A stretch of 64,000 nucleotides of DNA from UBA10649 sp965278965 (GCA_965278965.1 OZ257127.1:2976001-3040000); one strand, 5' to 3'; shown: positions 51,393 through 60,571, numbered from the stretch's first letter. The notes: a model not told the origin generated them from the sequence alone. Numbers and translations: made by a program.

Positions 51393-52352
51393 ATGGACAC
51401 CGACCGCCACCTGCTGACGACGCTCATGCTGGCGCGCGGGACGGTGGACCGGGCCGCGAGCCGCCGGTCGGACCCCGACTGGCTGGCGGGCCGGCGCAGC
51501 GCCCCCGACGCCTGGGTCCTCGACGTGTGCGACGGGGCGGCGCGCCTGGTCGATGGCGAGGCCGCGCTCGCACTCGCACCTGCCGCGTCGGTCGGCCCCG
51601 ACGTCCCGCTGACGTTCCTGGGTGCGGACGAGGGCGGCCCGGCCTACTTCGCCCGCCACCTCGCCGAGCGCGACGGGCCCGAGGCCGGAGACGAGCGCCC
51701 TGACTCCGGCACGTGGGTCGATCTGCGCCGGGCCGGCGCCGAGCTGGACGCGCACGACGCGGGCCTCATGGTCGCCGCCGTCGCCCTGGACAACTGGCAT
51801 CGGGCCCACCCGCGGTGCGCGCGCTGCGGCGAGCCGACACAGCCGTCGTCGGCCGGCTGGGCCCGCCGCTGCCCGGTCGACGACAGCGAGCACTTCCCAC
51901 GGACCGACCCGGCCGTCATCGTGCTGGTCCGCGACCGGGACGACCGTGCGCTGCTGGGCCGGCACGCCCGCTGGACCCCGGGCTGGTTCTCGACGTTGGC
52001 CGGCTTCGTCGAGGCGGGGGAGTCCGCGGAGGCGGCGGTCCGCCGCGAGGTGCACGAGGAGTCCGGAGTCGTGATCGCCGGCGGCGAGGACGACCTGTGG
52101 TACCTCGGCAGCCAGCCGTGGCCGTTCCCGTGCTCCCTCATGCTCGGCTATCACGCCTGGACCGATGACCCGTCCGTCCACGTGGACGGCGACGAGATCG
52201 CCGAGGCGCGGTGGTTCAGTCGCGAGGAGCTCGCCCGGGCGTGCGAGCAGGGCGAGATCCGCCTGCCGCCGCAGGTGTCGATCGCCCGACGGCTGGTCGA
52301 GCGCTGGTACGGCGCCGAGCTTCCCGGCGACTGGTCCCGGTCGCTCGGCTGA
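51393..52352 (+). CDS. nudC: NADH pyrophosphatase (Nudix) NudC
   Basis: A 319-residue NAD(H) diphosphatase; NudC can also remove NAD caps from RNA. The zinc-ribbon reads CARCGEP ... RRCPVDDSEHFPR, with only three cysteines, the fourth position being Asp, a pattern I know from actinobacterial NudC. The Nudix box is GFVEAGESAEAAVRREVHEESGV, and SQPWPFPCSLMLGY is the NudC-specific motif. The N-terminal 150 residues are the usual beta-rich domain. It lies divergent from the acyltransferase gene, and a 20-bp-arm palindrome follows the stop. Confidence 0.93.
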   Translation: MDTDRHLLTTLMLARGTVDRAASRRSDPDWLAGRRSAPDAWVLDVCDGAARLVDGEAALALAPAASVGPDVPLTFLGADEGGPAYFARHLAERDGPEAGDERPDSGTWVDLRRAGAELDAHDAGLMVAAVALDNWHRAHPRCARCGEPTQPSSAGWARRCPVDDSEHFPRTDPAVIVLVRDRDDRALLGRHARWTPGWFSTLAGFVEAGESAEAAVRREVHEESGVVIAGGEDDLWYLGSQPWPFPCSLMLGYHAWTDDPSVHVDGDEIAEARWFSREELARACEQGEIRLPPQVSIARRLVERWYGAELPGDWSRSLG

Positions 52353-52361
52353 CCGCGAGCC

Positions 52362-52424
52362 CGCCGACCTTGAGGTTGGCGCTACTTTTCGGGCCGATTC
52401 GCGTCGCCAACCTCAAGGTCGGCG
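52362..52424. repeat. 63-bp perfect inverted repeat after nudC (CCTTG-type)
   Basis: Arms 52362-52381 and 52405-52424 are exactly complementary over 20 bp (CGCCGACCTTGAGG and on), with a 23-nt loop. It fills the gap between the convergent nudC and DUF4333 genes, starting 9 bp after the nudC stop. The CCTTG core is shared with 5065, 17420 and 40648. Confidence 0.75.
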
Positions 52425-52438
52425 AAGAGGACGACGGG

Positions 52439-52960
52439 CTACGACGCGGGCGACGCGGGCGACGAGGAGCCGTCGCCGGCGGCCCAGGTGATGTTGCCCT
52501 CGGTGTCGGTCTGGGTCACGGTGATCGGGCTCGACTGGCCGGTGTCGCTCTCGGCCTGGCACGTGAACGACTTGCCGGCGCCGATGTCGACCGACTCCGG
52601 GCACGTGACGGTCCAGGTGCCGCCGACCTGGCTGCCCAGATCGCTGGCCACGCCGGTCTCGATCTTCGGGAGGTCGAGGGCGGAGATGTCCGAGGCCCAG
52701 GTCACGTTGCCGTCGGCGTCGGACTGGGTGACCGTGATCACGCTCGTCGCCCCGTCCGCGTCCTTCGCCTCGCAGGTGAAGGTGCCGCCCTGCTTGACCG
52801 GGATGTCTGGAGGGCAGCTGACGGTCCAGGCGCCGCCCGCCTGCTTGGCCATGCCGTCGGCGATCTGTCCCTCGATCGAGGAGCCGTCCAGGCCCGACGA
52901 GCACCCGGCGAGCAGCGCTGCTGCCCCGATCGCGATGACCGAGCGTGCGAACTTCGACAT
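52439..52960 (-). CDS. secreted lipoprotein with two DUF4333 domains
   Basis: A 173-residue lipoprotein (start at MSKFARSVIAIG; GGAGGGG precedes it). The lipobox is LLAGC, with the Cys the predicted lipidation site. Two DUF4333-type repeats follow: GGAWTVSCPPDIPVKQGGTFTCEA and GGTWTVTCPESVDIGAGKSFTCQA, each with two cysteines that could pair. A third partial strand pattern ITVTQTDTEGNITW ends each unit. Function unknown; these domains sit outside the membrane. It faces nudC, sharing the palindrome as terminator. Confidence 0.85.
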   Translation of the reverse strand: MSKFARSVIAIGAAALLAGCSSGLDGSSIEGQIADGMAKQAGGAWTVSCPPDIPVKQGGTFTCEAKDADGATSVITVTQSDADGNVTWASDISALDLPKIETGVASDLGSQVGGTWTVTCPESVDIGAGKSFTCQAESDTGQSSPITVTQTDTEGNITWAAGDGSSSPASPAS

Positions 52961-53123
52961 GTCCCCTCCGGACCGCCAGCCCCCGACGGCCCGGCTCGGG
53001 CGGCAGGCTAGCGGCCCGCGACGATGCGTGCACAAGGGCGCCGCCCGACGAGCGTGCGGGTGGGGACGCGAATCGGCCCGATAGGTGTCGTCACGCTCAC
53101 GGTCGGCGACGGACGGTGCTGCC

Positions 53124-53369
53124 CTACAGGCCGAGGAGCTTCTTGATCTCGCCGATCGGCGGGTTGGTGACGGCAGTGCCGTCCGGGAGCACGACCGTCG
53201 GGACGGTCTGGTTGCCGCCGTTGACGCCTTCCACGAAGGCGGCGGCCTCGGGGTCCTGCTCGATGTCGACCTCGACGAAGGCGATGCCCTCGCGGGTCAT
53301 CTGCGCCTTGAGTCGCTGGCAGTAGCCGCACCACGGTGTCGAGTACATGGTGACCTGCGCGTTCGACAT
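53124..53369 (-). CDS. mrx1: mycoredoxin / glutaredoxin-like protein
   Basis: An 81-residue thioredoxin-fold protein with the WCGYC active site (Cys14 and Cys17), a TVPTVVLPDGT cis-Pro loop and a NPPIGEIKKLLGL tail: the Mrx1 group that reduces mycothiol mixed disulfides in actinobacteria. It starts at MSNAQVTMYS, with a GAGGGATCGGG spacer upstream. The neighbourhood nudC - mrx1 - uvrD2 is typical of actinobacteria. Convergent-facing to the DUF4333 gene only at a distance; divergent from the DinB-like gene. Confidence 0.92.
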   Translation of the reverse strand: MSNAQVTMYSTPWCGYCQRLKAQMTREGIAFVEVDIEQDPEAAAFVEGVNGGNQTVPTVVLPDGTAVTNPPIGEIKKLLGL

Positions 53370-53534
53370 CCCGATCCCTCTCGTCGCCGTAGACCATCTA
53401 GCAGTCGTTCGTCGCGGTGCCGCAGAACTGCCGGCGACATCCGTAGAACTCAACCATCGACCCTACGGACGGCATTCCCCGCTGGTCGCAGGCGGGCCCG
53501 CATGCGAGGCTGAGCCGCACGGACAGGAGACGCC

Positions 53535-54050
53535 ATGACTACGCCCGCGGCCGCACTGCTGATCGACGCCCTCGACCGGGTGCAGGAGACGGTGCACGCG
53601 ACGGTTGAGGGGCTCTCCGAGAACGACCTCGCCTACCGAGTGGACCCGCAGGCCAACTCCATCGCGTGGCTGGTCTGGCACCTGACACGCATCCAGGACG
53701 ACCACATCGCCGACGTCGCCTCCACCGACCAGGTGTGGCTCGCGGACGGGTGGTCCGAAAGGTTCGGGCTCGGACTCGACCCGACGGACCACGGCTACGG
53801 GCACACCACCGAGCAGGTCGCCGCCGTCGTCGTCCCCGAGGCCCTGCTCCTGGGCTACTACGACGCCGTGCACGCTCGCTCCCTGCGCTACCTGGGTGGG
53901 CTCGACGACGGCCAGCTCCCGCGCATCGTCGACCGGAGATGGGACCCGCCGGTCACGCTCGCGGTGCGGTTGGTCAGCGTGGTCAACGACTGCACGCAGC
54001 ACGCCGGCCAGGCCGCCTTCATCCGCGGCCTGGTCGACCGTCGCGCGTAG
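53535..54050 (+). CDS. DinB/DUF664-like protein
   Basis: A 171-residue four-helix bundle protein of the DinB/DUF664 group, whose members include mycothiol-dependent enzymes. The candidate metal-binding histidines are in WHLTRIQDDHIAD and NDCTQHAGQ. CAGGAG lies 5 nt before the ATG. Location between mycoredoxin and uvrD2 fits a mycothiol or detoxification function, which I can only infer. No signal peptide or membrane segment. Start is secure. Confidence 0.85.
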   Translation: MTTPAAALLIDALDRVQETVHATVEGLSENDLAYRVDPQANSIAWLVWHLTRIQDDHIADVASTDQVWLADGWSERFGLGLDPTDHGYGHTTEQVAAVVVPEALLLGYYDAVHARSLRYLGGLDDGQLPRIVDRRWDPPVTLAVRLVSVVNDCTQHAGQAAFIRGLVDRRA

Positions 54051-54125
54051 TCGGCCCGGCCGTCCCGTGGGTGCGGCCCTGCCCGGCCGTCGCCGCTGTC
54101 GGCACCCCGTGCCACGATCGGCCGC

Positions 54126-56231
54126 GTGACGGCGAGCCCCCTCGATGGTCTCGACGACGAGCAGCGCGCCGTCGCCGAGGCGCTCCACGGACCTGTGGTT
54201 GTCCTCGCCGGAGCCGGGACGGGCAAGACCCGGGCCATCACGCACCGCATCGCGCACGCCGCGGCGACCGGGCAGCACGACCCGCGCCGCACCCTCGCAG
54301 TGACCTTCACGACCCGGGCGGCCGGGGAGATGCGCTCGCGGCTGCGGGGGCTCGGAGTCGAGGGCGTGCAGGTGCGCACGTTCCACTCGGCGGCGCTGCG
54401 CCAGCTCCGGTACTTCTGGCCGCGGCTGTCCGGTGGCGCCTTCCCCGACCTCCTGCCGAGCAAGTCCCGGCTCGTGGCCGAGGCCGCGAGCCGGTGCGGC
54501 CTGCCCACGGACACGGCGACGGTCCGCGACCTCGCCTCCGACCTGGAGTGGGCGAAAGTGAACTTCCTGACCGGCGCGGCCGTGGCCGTGCGCGCCGCTG
54601 AGGCCGGCCGCACGCTGGCCGCGGACCCGGCCCAGCTCGCCGCCGTCCAGGAGGCCTACGAGCGCTCCAAGGACGCCCGCTCGCTGCTGGACTTCGAGGA
54701 CATCCTCCTGGTCACCGCCGGCGCGCTTGGCGAGCGGCCCGACATCGCCGACGAGGTCCGCTCCGCCTACCGCTGGTTCACCGTCGATGAGTTCCAGGAC
54801 GTCAACCCGTTGCAGCACCGGCTTCTGACGCTGTGGCTCGGCGAACGTGACGACGTGTGCGTGGTCGGTGACGCGAACCAGACCATCTACTCCTTCACCG
54901 GGGCGTCGCCGACGTACCTGACCGGCTTCCGCGAGACGTTCGCCGACGCGACCGAGGTGCGGCTGGTCCGGTGCTATCGCTGCACGCCGCAGGTCGTCGA
55001 CCTCGCGAACCGGGTCATCGCGGCCCGCAACCGCACGGCGGGAGCCGCCGCCTCGACGGCGGCAGACCTGCGGCTGGTGTCCCAGCGGCCGGCTGGCGAG
55101 GCCGTCGAGATCCGCGCGTGGCCCGACGACGTCGAGGAGGCCCAACAGGTCGCCGAGCGTGTCCGCCGCTATCTCGACGCCGGCGTGCTCGGCCGCGACA
55201 TCGCGGTGCTGTTCCGGGTCAACGCGCAGTCGGCCGAGCTCGAGTCGGCGTTCGCCGACCGGGGGATCTCCGTACTGCTGCGGGGCACCGAACGCTTCTT
55301 CGAGCGACCCGAGGTCCGCGAGGCGATCACGCGCCTGCGGGGTGCAGCCCGGGCCGGCGAGGCCAGTCTGGGGACGCTGGGGGACGAGGTGCGCGCCGTG
55401 CTTGGCGCGGCGGGCTGGACGGCGGAGCCGCCGCGCACCGCGGGCGCGGTACGTGAGCGGTGGGAGTCGCTGGCTGCCCTGGTCGCGCTCGCCGACGAGC
55501 TGCCCGGGGAGCCGTCGATCGCCGACTTCGTTGTCGAGCTCGACGGGCGTGCATCGGCCCAGCACGCCCCCGTCGGCGATGCCGTCACCCTCGCGTCGAT
55601 CCACTCGGCCAAGGGCCTGGAGTGGAAGGTCGTGTTCGTCGTCGGCTGCAGTGACGGTCTCATGCCTCTTCAGTACGCGGAGTCCGCCGAGCAGGTCGAG
55701 GAGGAGCGTCGGCTCGCGTACGTCGCGATCACCCGCGCCGCCGACGCACTGCACCTGTCCTGGGCGCGGGCGCGGCAGCCCGGCGGCCGGCAGGGCCGAA
55801 GCATCAGCCCGTTCCTCGCGCACCTCCCGGCAGCCGGCGCAGGCTCGGCCGATGCGGGCGGCGTTCGCCGGCAGGGGACCGGGCGCGTGCGCGGCGAGCG
55901 GAAGCGGACGGGCCCGGCGCGCTGCCGCATCTGCCGCAAGGCGCTGGTCACACCGCCCGAGCGCACGCTGGGGCGGTGCCAGTCGTGCCCCAGCGACGTC
56001 GACGCCGACCTCCTCGACGCGCTGCGCGCGTGGCGGCTCGAGACGTCGCGCGAGCAGGCGGTTCCCGCATACGTCGTGTTCACCGACGTCACGCTGACGG
56101 CCGTCGCCGAGCAGCGTCCCGGGGATGTCGAGGCGCTCGCCCAGATCCCCGGTATCGGTCCGAAGAAGCTCGAGACGTACGGCCCCGCGGTCCTCGGTCT
56201 GGTCCGTGACCATGTCGGGGCCGAGGGCTAG
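54126..56231 (+). CDS. uvrD2: DNA helicase UvrD2, with tetracysteine and HRDC domains
   Basis: A 701-residue SF1A helicase. Helicase motifs: VVVLAGAGTGKTRAITHRI, VDEFQDVNPLQHR, GDANQTIYSFTGASPT, TLASIHSAKGLEWKVVFV and EEERRLAYVAITRAAD. After a basic linker comes the tetracysteine motif CRICRKAL ... CQSCPSD, and then an HRDC domain (LETSREQAVPAYVVFTD to IPGIGPKKLETYG). This architecture is the mycobacterial UvrD2. It has a GTG start. It makes the window's fourth SF1 helicase, beside pcrA and adnAB. DUF3224 follows after 9 bp. Confidence 0.95.
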   Translation: MTASPLDGLDDEQRAVAEALHGPVVVLAGAGTGKTRAITHRIAHAAATGQHDPRRTLAVTFTTRAAGEMRSRLRGLGVEGVQVRTFHSAALRQLRYFWPRLSGGAFPDLLPSKSRLVAEAASRCGLPTDTATVRDLASDLEWAKVNFLTGAAVAVRAAEAGRTLAADPAQLAAVQEAYERSKDARSLLDFEDILLVTAGALGERPDIADEVRSAYRWFTVDEFQDVNPLQHRLLTLWLGERDDVCVVGDANQTIYSFTGASPTYLTGFRETFADATEVRLVRCYRCTPQVVDLANRVIAARNRTAGAAASTAADLRLVSQRPAGEAVEIRAWPDDVEEAQQVAERVRRYLDAGVLGRDIAVLFRVNAQSAELESAFADRGISVLLRGTERFFERPEVREAITRLRGAARAGEASLGTLGDEVRAVLGAAGWTAEPPRTAGAVRERWESLAALVALADELPGEPSIADFVVELDGRASAQHAPVGDAVTLASIHSAKGLEWKVVFVVGCSDGLMPLQYAESAEQVEEERRLAYVAITRAADALHLSWARARQPGGRQGRSISPFLAHLPAAGAGSADAGGVRRQGTGRVRGERKRTGPARCRICRKALVTPPERTLGRCQSCPSDVDADLLDALRAWRLETSREQAVPAYVVFTDVTLTAVAEQRPGDVEALAQIPGIGPKKLETYGPAVLGLVRDHVGAEG

Positions 56232-56240
56232 CGTCCGTCC

Positions 56241-56630
56241 ATGCCCCTGATCGCGCGCTTCACCGTCGACGGCTGGGATCCGGCCGCGCTCGACTTCGTC
56301 GATGACGACTGGGCCGGCCTCGTCCGGATGCACAAGACCTACACGAGCGGCCTGCACGGCACGAGCGTCGCGATGTTCGCCGCGTCCGGTCCGGTGGAGG
56401 GCGAGCGGGCGTACCTGGCCGTCGAGCGCATCACCGCCGCGACGGACGACGGTCGCGACGGCGCAGTGACGATCCACCACGGGGGCCTGGAGTCCGACCC
56501 CGCGACCTGGTTCGGGCACGTCGTCCCGCACTCGGGCACCGGGGCGATGACGGGCTGGCGGGGATCGGCGCGCATCGAGCACGATGCCGACGGCGCATTC
56601 CTCGTCCTCGATCTGGCCGACCCGCAGTAG
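56241..56630 (+). CDS. DUF3224 family protein
   Basis: A 129-residue beta-barrel-type protein: IARFTVDGWDPAALDF, LHGTSVAMFAAS, AYLAVERITAATDDGRDGAVTIHHGG and HVVPHSGTGAMTGWRGSARI, the last being the DUF3224 hallmark. Allene oxide cyclase-like fold is likely; the ligand or reaction is unknown. It begins 9 bp after uvrD2 and 108 bp before the acyl-CoA ligase gene. The gene is possibly co-transcribed with uvrD2. The start is the only ATG and lacks a strong ribosome-binding site. Confidence 0.8.
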   Translation: MPLIARFTVDGWDPAALDFVDDDWAGLVRMHKTYTSGLHGTSVAMFAASGPVEGERAYLAVERITAATDDGRDGAVTIHHGGLESDPATWFGHVVPHSGTGAMTGWRGSARIEHDADGAFLVLDLADPQ

Positions 56631-56737
56631 CGGGCCGGGGTCGTCGGACGGAAAACCCGTCCGCCGTGGCGCCGGCTGCTCCATCCTTGAGGGCGCGACC
56701 CATGACGGAACGACGCGACCCGCCGGGAGGCCCCACG

Positions 56738-58273
56738 ATGCTGAACCTGTCGATCGTCCTCGAGGACAGTGCCCGCCGGTTCCCGGACCGGGTCGCCCTC
56801 GTGCTCGGCGACCAGCGCGTCACGTACGCCGAGCTCGACGAGACCGCGAACCGCGTCGCGAACCTGCTCATCGGCCGCGGTGTCCGCCCTGGTGACCGGG
56901 TGCAGGTGCTCTGCCCGAACCTGCCCGACTTCGTCGCCGTCTACTTCGGCATCCTGAAGGCGGGGGCGGTCGTCGTCCCGGTCAACACCCTGCTCAAGGC
57001 GCGCGAGCTCGAGTACCACCTGCGTGACTCCGGCGCTGTCGCGTTCTTCTGCTTCGCCGGGACCCCCGAGCTGCACAGCGGCGCCGAGGGCCGGCTGGCG
57101 TTCGATGCGGTGGAGGAGTGCCGGGACCTCTTCGTGATCGGCAACCCCGCCGAGCCGGCGGAGCAGCTGGGCACCCATCTCGCCGGGGTATCTGCCGAGG
57201 ATCCGCGGATCGCCGGGGCCGAGACCGACGTGGCGGTGATCCTGTACACCTCCGGCACCACCGGACAGCCGAAGGGCGCCCAGCTCTCGCACTCCAACCT
57301 TGTGCTCAACGCCCAGGCCAGCATGCGGCTGCTCGACGTGACGGCGACCTCGCACGACGTCCACCTGCTCGCGCTCCCGTTGTTCCACTCGTTCGGCTCG
57401 ACCGTGCAGATGAACGCAGGGTTCGCGGCAGGGGCGACGCTGGTCCTCGTGCCGCGGTTCGACCCGGCGATGGCGCTGAAGCTGATGCTCGCGCACGGGG
57501 TGACCGTGTTCGCCGGCGTCCCGACGATGTACTGGGCGCTGCTCAACGCGCTCGACGACACCGTCGACGTCGAGCGGCTGCGCAGCACGCTGCGGATGGC
57601 GGTGTCCGGCGGCGCCGCCCTGCCCCGGCAGATCCTCGACGACTTCGCGAGTCGCTTCGGTATCGCGATCCTCGAGGGCTACGGGCTGTCGGAGACGAGC
57701 CCCGTTGCGACCTTCAACCAGCCGGGACGGCTGAACAAGGCGGGGTCGATCGGCGAGCCCGTGTGGGGAGTCGAGGTCAAGCTCATCGACCCCGACTGGG
57801 GCACGGTCGATGGCGCCGACACCGTCGGGGAGATCGCGGTCCGCGGCCACAACATCATGGTCGGCTACCTCAACCGCCCCGAGGCGACGGCGGAGGTCAT
57901 CCGGGATGGGTGGTTCCGCACGGGCGACCTCGCGACCCGTGACGCGGACGGCCACTACTACATCGTCGACCGGGTGAAGGACCTCATCATCCGCGGTGGT
58001 CTCAACGTGTACCCGCGTGAGGTCGAGGAGGTCCTCATCACGCACCCCGACGTGTCACTCGTGGCGGTCATCGGCATCCCGGACGCGGAGTCCGGTGAGG
58101 AGATCAAGGCGGTCGTGGTCCGGACGCCCGGGTCGCAGCTCAGCGAGGCCGACCTGGTCGACTGGGGCCGCCAGCAGATGGCGGCGTACAAGTACCCCCG
58201 CGTCGTGGAGTTCGTCGACTCGATGCCGATGACGAGCACGGGCAAGATCCTCAAGCGCGAGCTGAAGCCCTGA
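56738..58273 (+). CDS. long-chain acyl-CoA synthetase (AMP-binding enzyme)
   Basis: A 511-residue acyl-CoA ligase. GGGAGG lies 8 nt before the ATG. The AMP-binding signature is VILYTSGTTGQPKGAQLSH, followed by LALPLFHSFGSTVQMNAG, LEGYGLSETSPVATF, GWFRTGDLATRDADG, and the C-terminal YIVDRVKDLIIRGGLNVYPREVE and TSTGKILKRELK with the catalytic lysine. It activates a fatty acid to its CoA ester via an acyl-adenylate. Chain length cannot be read. It may feed the WS/DGAT acyltransferase at 30376, though they are far apart. Confidence 0.93.
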   Translation: MLNLSIVLEDSARRFPDRVALVLGDQRVTYAELDETANRVANLLIGRGVRPGDRVQVLCPNLPDFVAVYFGILKAGAVVVPVNTLLKARELEYHLRDSGAVAFFCFAGTPELHSGAEGRLAFDAVEECRDLFVIGNPAEPAEQLGTHLAGVSAEDPRIAGAETDVAVILYTSGTTGQPKGAQLSHSNLVLNAQASMRLLDVTATSHDVHLLALPLFHSFGSTVQMNAGFAAGATLVLVPRFDPAMALKLMLAHGVTVFAGVPTMYWALLNALDDTVDVERLRSTLRMAVSGGAALPRQILDDFASRFGIAILEGYGLSETSPVATFNQPGRLNKAGSIGEPVWGVEVKLIDPDWGTVDGADTVGEIAVRGHNIMVGYLNRPEATAEVIRDGWFRTGDLATRDADGHYYIVDRVKDLIIRGGLNVYPREVEEVLITHPDVSLVAVIGIPDAESGEEIKAVVVRTPGSQLSEADLVDWGRQQMAAYKYPRVVEFVDSMPMTSTGKILKRELKP

Positions 58274-58282
58274 CCGCAGCGC

Positions 58283-59596
58283 TCAGTCCTCGGCGAACCC
58301 CGGGACCCAGCGCTCGAGCTCGCCGCGCATGGGCACGGTCGCATCGAGCTGGCAGAGCACGCCGATCGACCCGAGCCACACGCGGTGGATCAGCATGTAC
58401 GACGGCGGCAGGTTCAGCCGGAGCCCGATCGTGAAGTCCGGCCGGCGCACGTCGTTGAGGCGTCCGAACTGCCCCCGCATCCACGCGCGGTCGAAGTGGA
58501 ACGTCTCGTGCCGCGCCGGCTCGACGAACGGGCTGAGGTAGTCGAGGACCTGCTGGGCGTCGACGTCGACGTTGGGCCGGATGAACCCCTCGTCGCGCAG
58601 CCCGACAGCGACGGTCTCCGCGTCGCCGTGCATCGCGATCCGCAGCAGCCGGCCCATCGCGGCCGGTAGGCCGCCGGGCAGCTCGGCGACCGCGCCGAAG
58701 TCGAGGACGCACAGACGCCCGTCCGGGGCGAGCCGGAAGTTCCCCGGATGCGGGTCCGAGTGGAGGAGTCCGGCGCGTTCGGGCCCGGAGAGCAGGAACC
58801 GCTCGTAGAGCTGGCCGACATGGTCCCGCTCGGCCTGCGTGCCGTCGGCGATGATCGAGGACATCGGTCGGCCATCCACCCACTCCGACACGAGGACGTG
58901 CGGTGCCGCCGACAGGACGTGCGGGATGCAGAACTGCGGATCGTCCTCGTACGCCGTCGCGAACTGACGCTGCGACCGCGACTCGCGCAGGTAGTCGAGC
59001 TCCTCGATCGCCCGCTCCTTGAGCTCGGCGAGGAGCGGCTTGATGTCCAGCCCAGGGATCCACGAGGCGAACAGCCGTCCCATCCGGGAGAGCTGGTTGA
59101 GGTCGGAGATGAAGGCCTTGTCGGCGCCGGGGTACTGGACCTTGACGGCGACGTCGCGGCCGTCGTGCCAGGTCGCCCGATGGACCTGGCCGATCGACGC
59201 GGCGGCGGCGGGAGTGTCGTCGAACTCGGCGAACCGGTCGCGCCACTGCGGACCGAGCTCGTCGGCGAGGATCGCGTGGATCGATGATGCGGCGAGCGGG
59301 GGAGCCGCCTCCTGCAGGCGGGTGAGCGCGTCGCGGTACGGGCCGGCGACGTCCTCGGGCATCGCCGCCTCGAAGATGCTCATGGCCTGGCCCATCTTCA
59401 TGGCCCCGCCCTTGAGCTCACCCAGCACGCGGAACATCTGCTCGGCGGTGCGGGCCTGGAGCTCGGCACTGACGGCCTCGGCCGGCTTGCCGCCGATCCG
59501 CTTTCCCAGCCCCCAGGCGGCGCGGCCGGCATGGGCAGCGGGCAGCGCCGCGATCTTGACGCTGCGGGTGATCGCGCCCTTCGGGATCTCCGCCAC
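58283..59596 (-). CDS. ABC1/AarF (UbiB-like) atypical kinase
   Basis: A 437-residue protein kinase-like family member. The ABC1-specific LKGGAMKMGQAM (KxGQ) and PAAAASIGQVHRATW (Ala-rich nucleotide loop), VAVKVQYPGADKAF with the Lys, EELDYLRESRSQ, and the HSDPHPGNF catalytic loop with LDFGAVAEL for DFG are all present. UbiB relatives support ubiquinone or menaquinone synthesis or lipid homeostasis; the bound lipid is unknown here. It is convergent with the acyl-CoA ligase and lies 34 bp after the next E1-like gene on the minus strand. Confidence 0.93.
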   Translation of the reverse strand: MAEIPKGAITRSVKIAALPAAHAGRAAWGLGKRIGGKPAEAVSAELQARTAEQMFRVLGELKGGAMKMGQAMSIFEAAMPEDVAGPYRDALTRLQEAAPPLAASSIHAILADELGPQWRDRFAEFDDTPAAAASIGQVHRATWHDGRDVAVKVQYPGADKAFISDLNQLSRMGRLFASWIPGLDIKPLLAELKERAIEELDYLRESRSQRQFATAYEDDPQFCIPHVLSAAPHVLVSEWVDGRPMSSIIADGTQAERDHVGQLYERFLLSGPERAGLLHSDPHPGNFRLAPDGRLCVLDFGAVAELPGGLPAAMGRLLRIAMHGDAETVAVGLRDEGFIRPNVDVDAQQVLDYLSPFVEPARHETFHFDRAWMRGQFGRLNDVRRPDFTIGLRLNLPPSYMLIHRVWLGSIGVLCQLDATVPMRGELERWVPGFAED

Positions 59597-59629
59597 GCTG
59601 CCATTGTCGCCTGTCCGGACGTCATCCGG

Positions 59630-60571
59630 TCACAGGCTCTGGTCCGCGGGTGTCCAGCGGCACCCGCACAAGGGGTGCGGCGGACGGGAGACCCACCGGG
59701 TCGCCCCGTCGGGCAGTGTGATCTCCACGGCCCGGCTTGAGGCCACGATCGAGGGATCCGCTGCCCAGTGGCGGACGGCCTGGACCGCGTGGAAGCCGAC
59801 GAGCGTGGCCAGCAGCGGATCGACCGGTGGGTACGGCATCGCCGAGATCGCCTGGGACCACTGGACTCCGAGCAACGGCCATGCGGGGTCGGCGTCGCGC
59901 CGGTGCAACTGGGCGCAGCGCAGGCAGGCCGACGTGCCGGGGACGACGACCGGCCCGGCGACGGCCCGCCGCCCCCACGTGCTCACCGGAAGGTGCGGGC
60001 CATCCGGCTCGCTGCCGCCCGGAAGGAGGTCGGGGTGGGGAAGGTCGGCGAGGACGGTGATCGTCGCGGGCCGGCCGGCCGACAGCCGCAGGCCCGCGAG
60101 CGCGACCGCCTGGCGCACCGCGTCGGCCAGTCGACCCTCGCCGACGACGGCGACGGCGATCTCGTGGCCGGCCGCGACCGTGGCGAGGCCGCCGGCGACG
60201 GACCCGGCGCAGTCAACCGCGGCCCCGAACCGGGCCCACGCCTCCGGGCGGTCGCCGGGCGCCGCCCATCGGATCGCGTCGGGCACGACGGCGGCGTCCT
60301 CCAGGGCCGTCGCGGCATCCGCGGCTCGCAGCAGGCGTCGTGCCAGCTCGACGTCGACGGGGAGGTCCTCGGCGACCTCGTGCGTCTGGCGTCCCCCGTC
60401 GAGCGACGCCAGCCACGCGACAGCGGCGCGGCTCACCCGGTCGACGACGACGCGATCGCCGAGCGAGATCGTCGTCGCGTCACGCCACAGCACCGGCACC
60501 GTCGTCCGCAGGCGTGGGCGGCGAAGACCGTCGAGCTCGGGGAGCCGGGACGGGACAGGCGGCACAGGCAT
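59630..60571 (-). CDS. orphan TOMM leader-binding / E1-like (ThiF-type) protein
   Basis: A 313-residue protein. The N-terminus (to about residue 95; VLWRDATTISLGDRVVVDRVSRAAVAWLASLDGG) has the winged-helix layout of leader-recognition domains. The middle has a Rossmann start AVAVVGEGRLADAVRQAVALAG, lacking the full E1 ATP-binding set. Cysteines in SACLRCAQLHRRD and HPLCGCRW could bind zinc. This matches the TOMM-type cyclodehydratase partner (ThiF-like) annotated in many actinobacteria near uvrD2, where no precursor peptide or YcaO is linked, so a thiazole/oxazole role is not established. Related to E1-like, not known as catalytic. Confidence 0.75.
   Translation of the reverse strand: MPVPPVPSRLPELDGLRRPRLRTTVPVLWRDATTISLGDRVVVDRVSRAAVAWLASLDGGRQTHEVAEDLPVDVELARRLLRAADAATALEDAAVVPDAIRWAAPGDRPEAWARFGAAVDCAGSVAGGLATVAAGHEIAVAVVGEGRLADAVRQAVALAGLRLSAGRPATITVLADLPHPDLLPGGSEPDGPHLPVSTWGRRAVAGPVVVPGTSACLRCAQLHRRDADPAWPLLGVQWSQAISAMPYPPVDPLLATLVGFHAVQAVRHWAADPSIVASSRAVEITLPDGATRWVSRPPHPLCGCRWTPADQSL

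Noticed and set aside
53463..56684. A 1073-codon minus-strand frame across the DinB, uvrD2 and DUF3224 region
   Set aside because: It overlaps three well-supported plus-strand genes and is Arg/Gly/Ala-biased with no recognisable domain; a compositional artefact.
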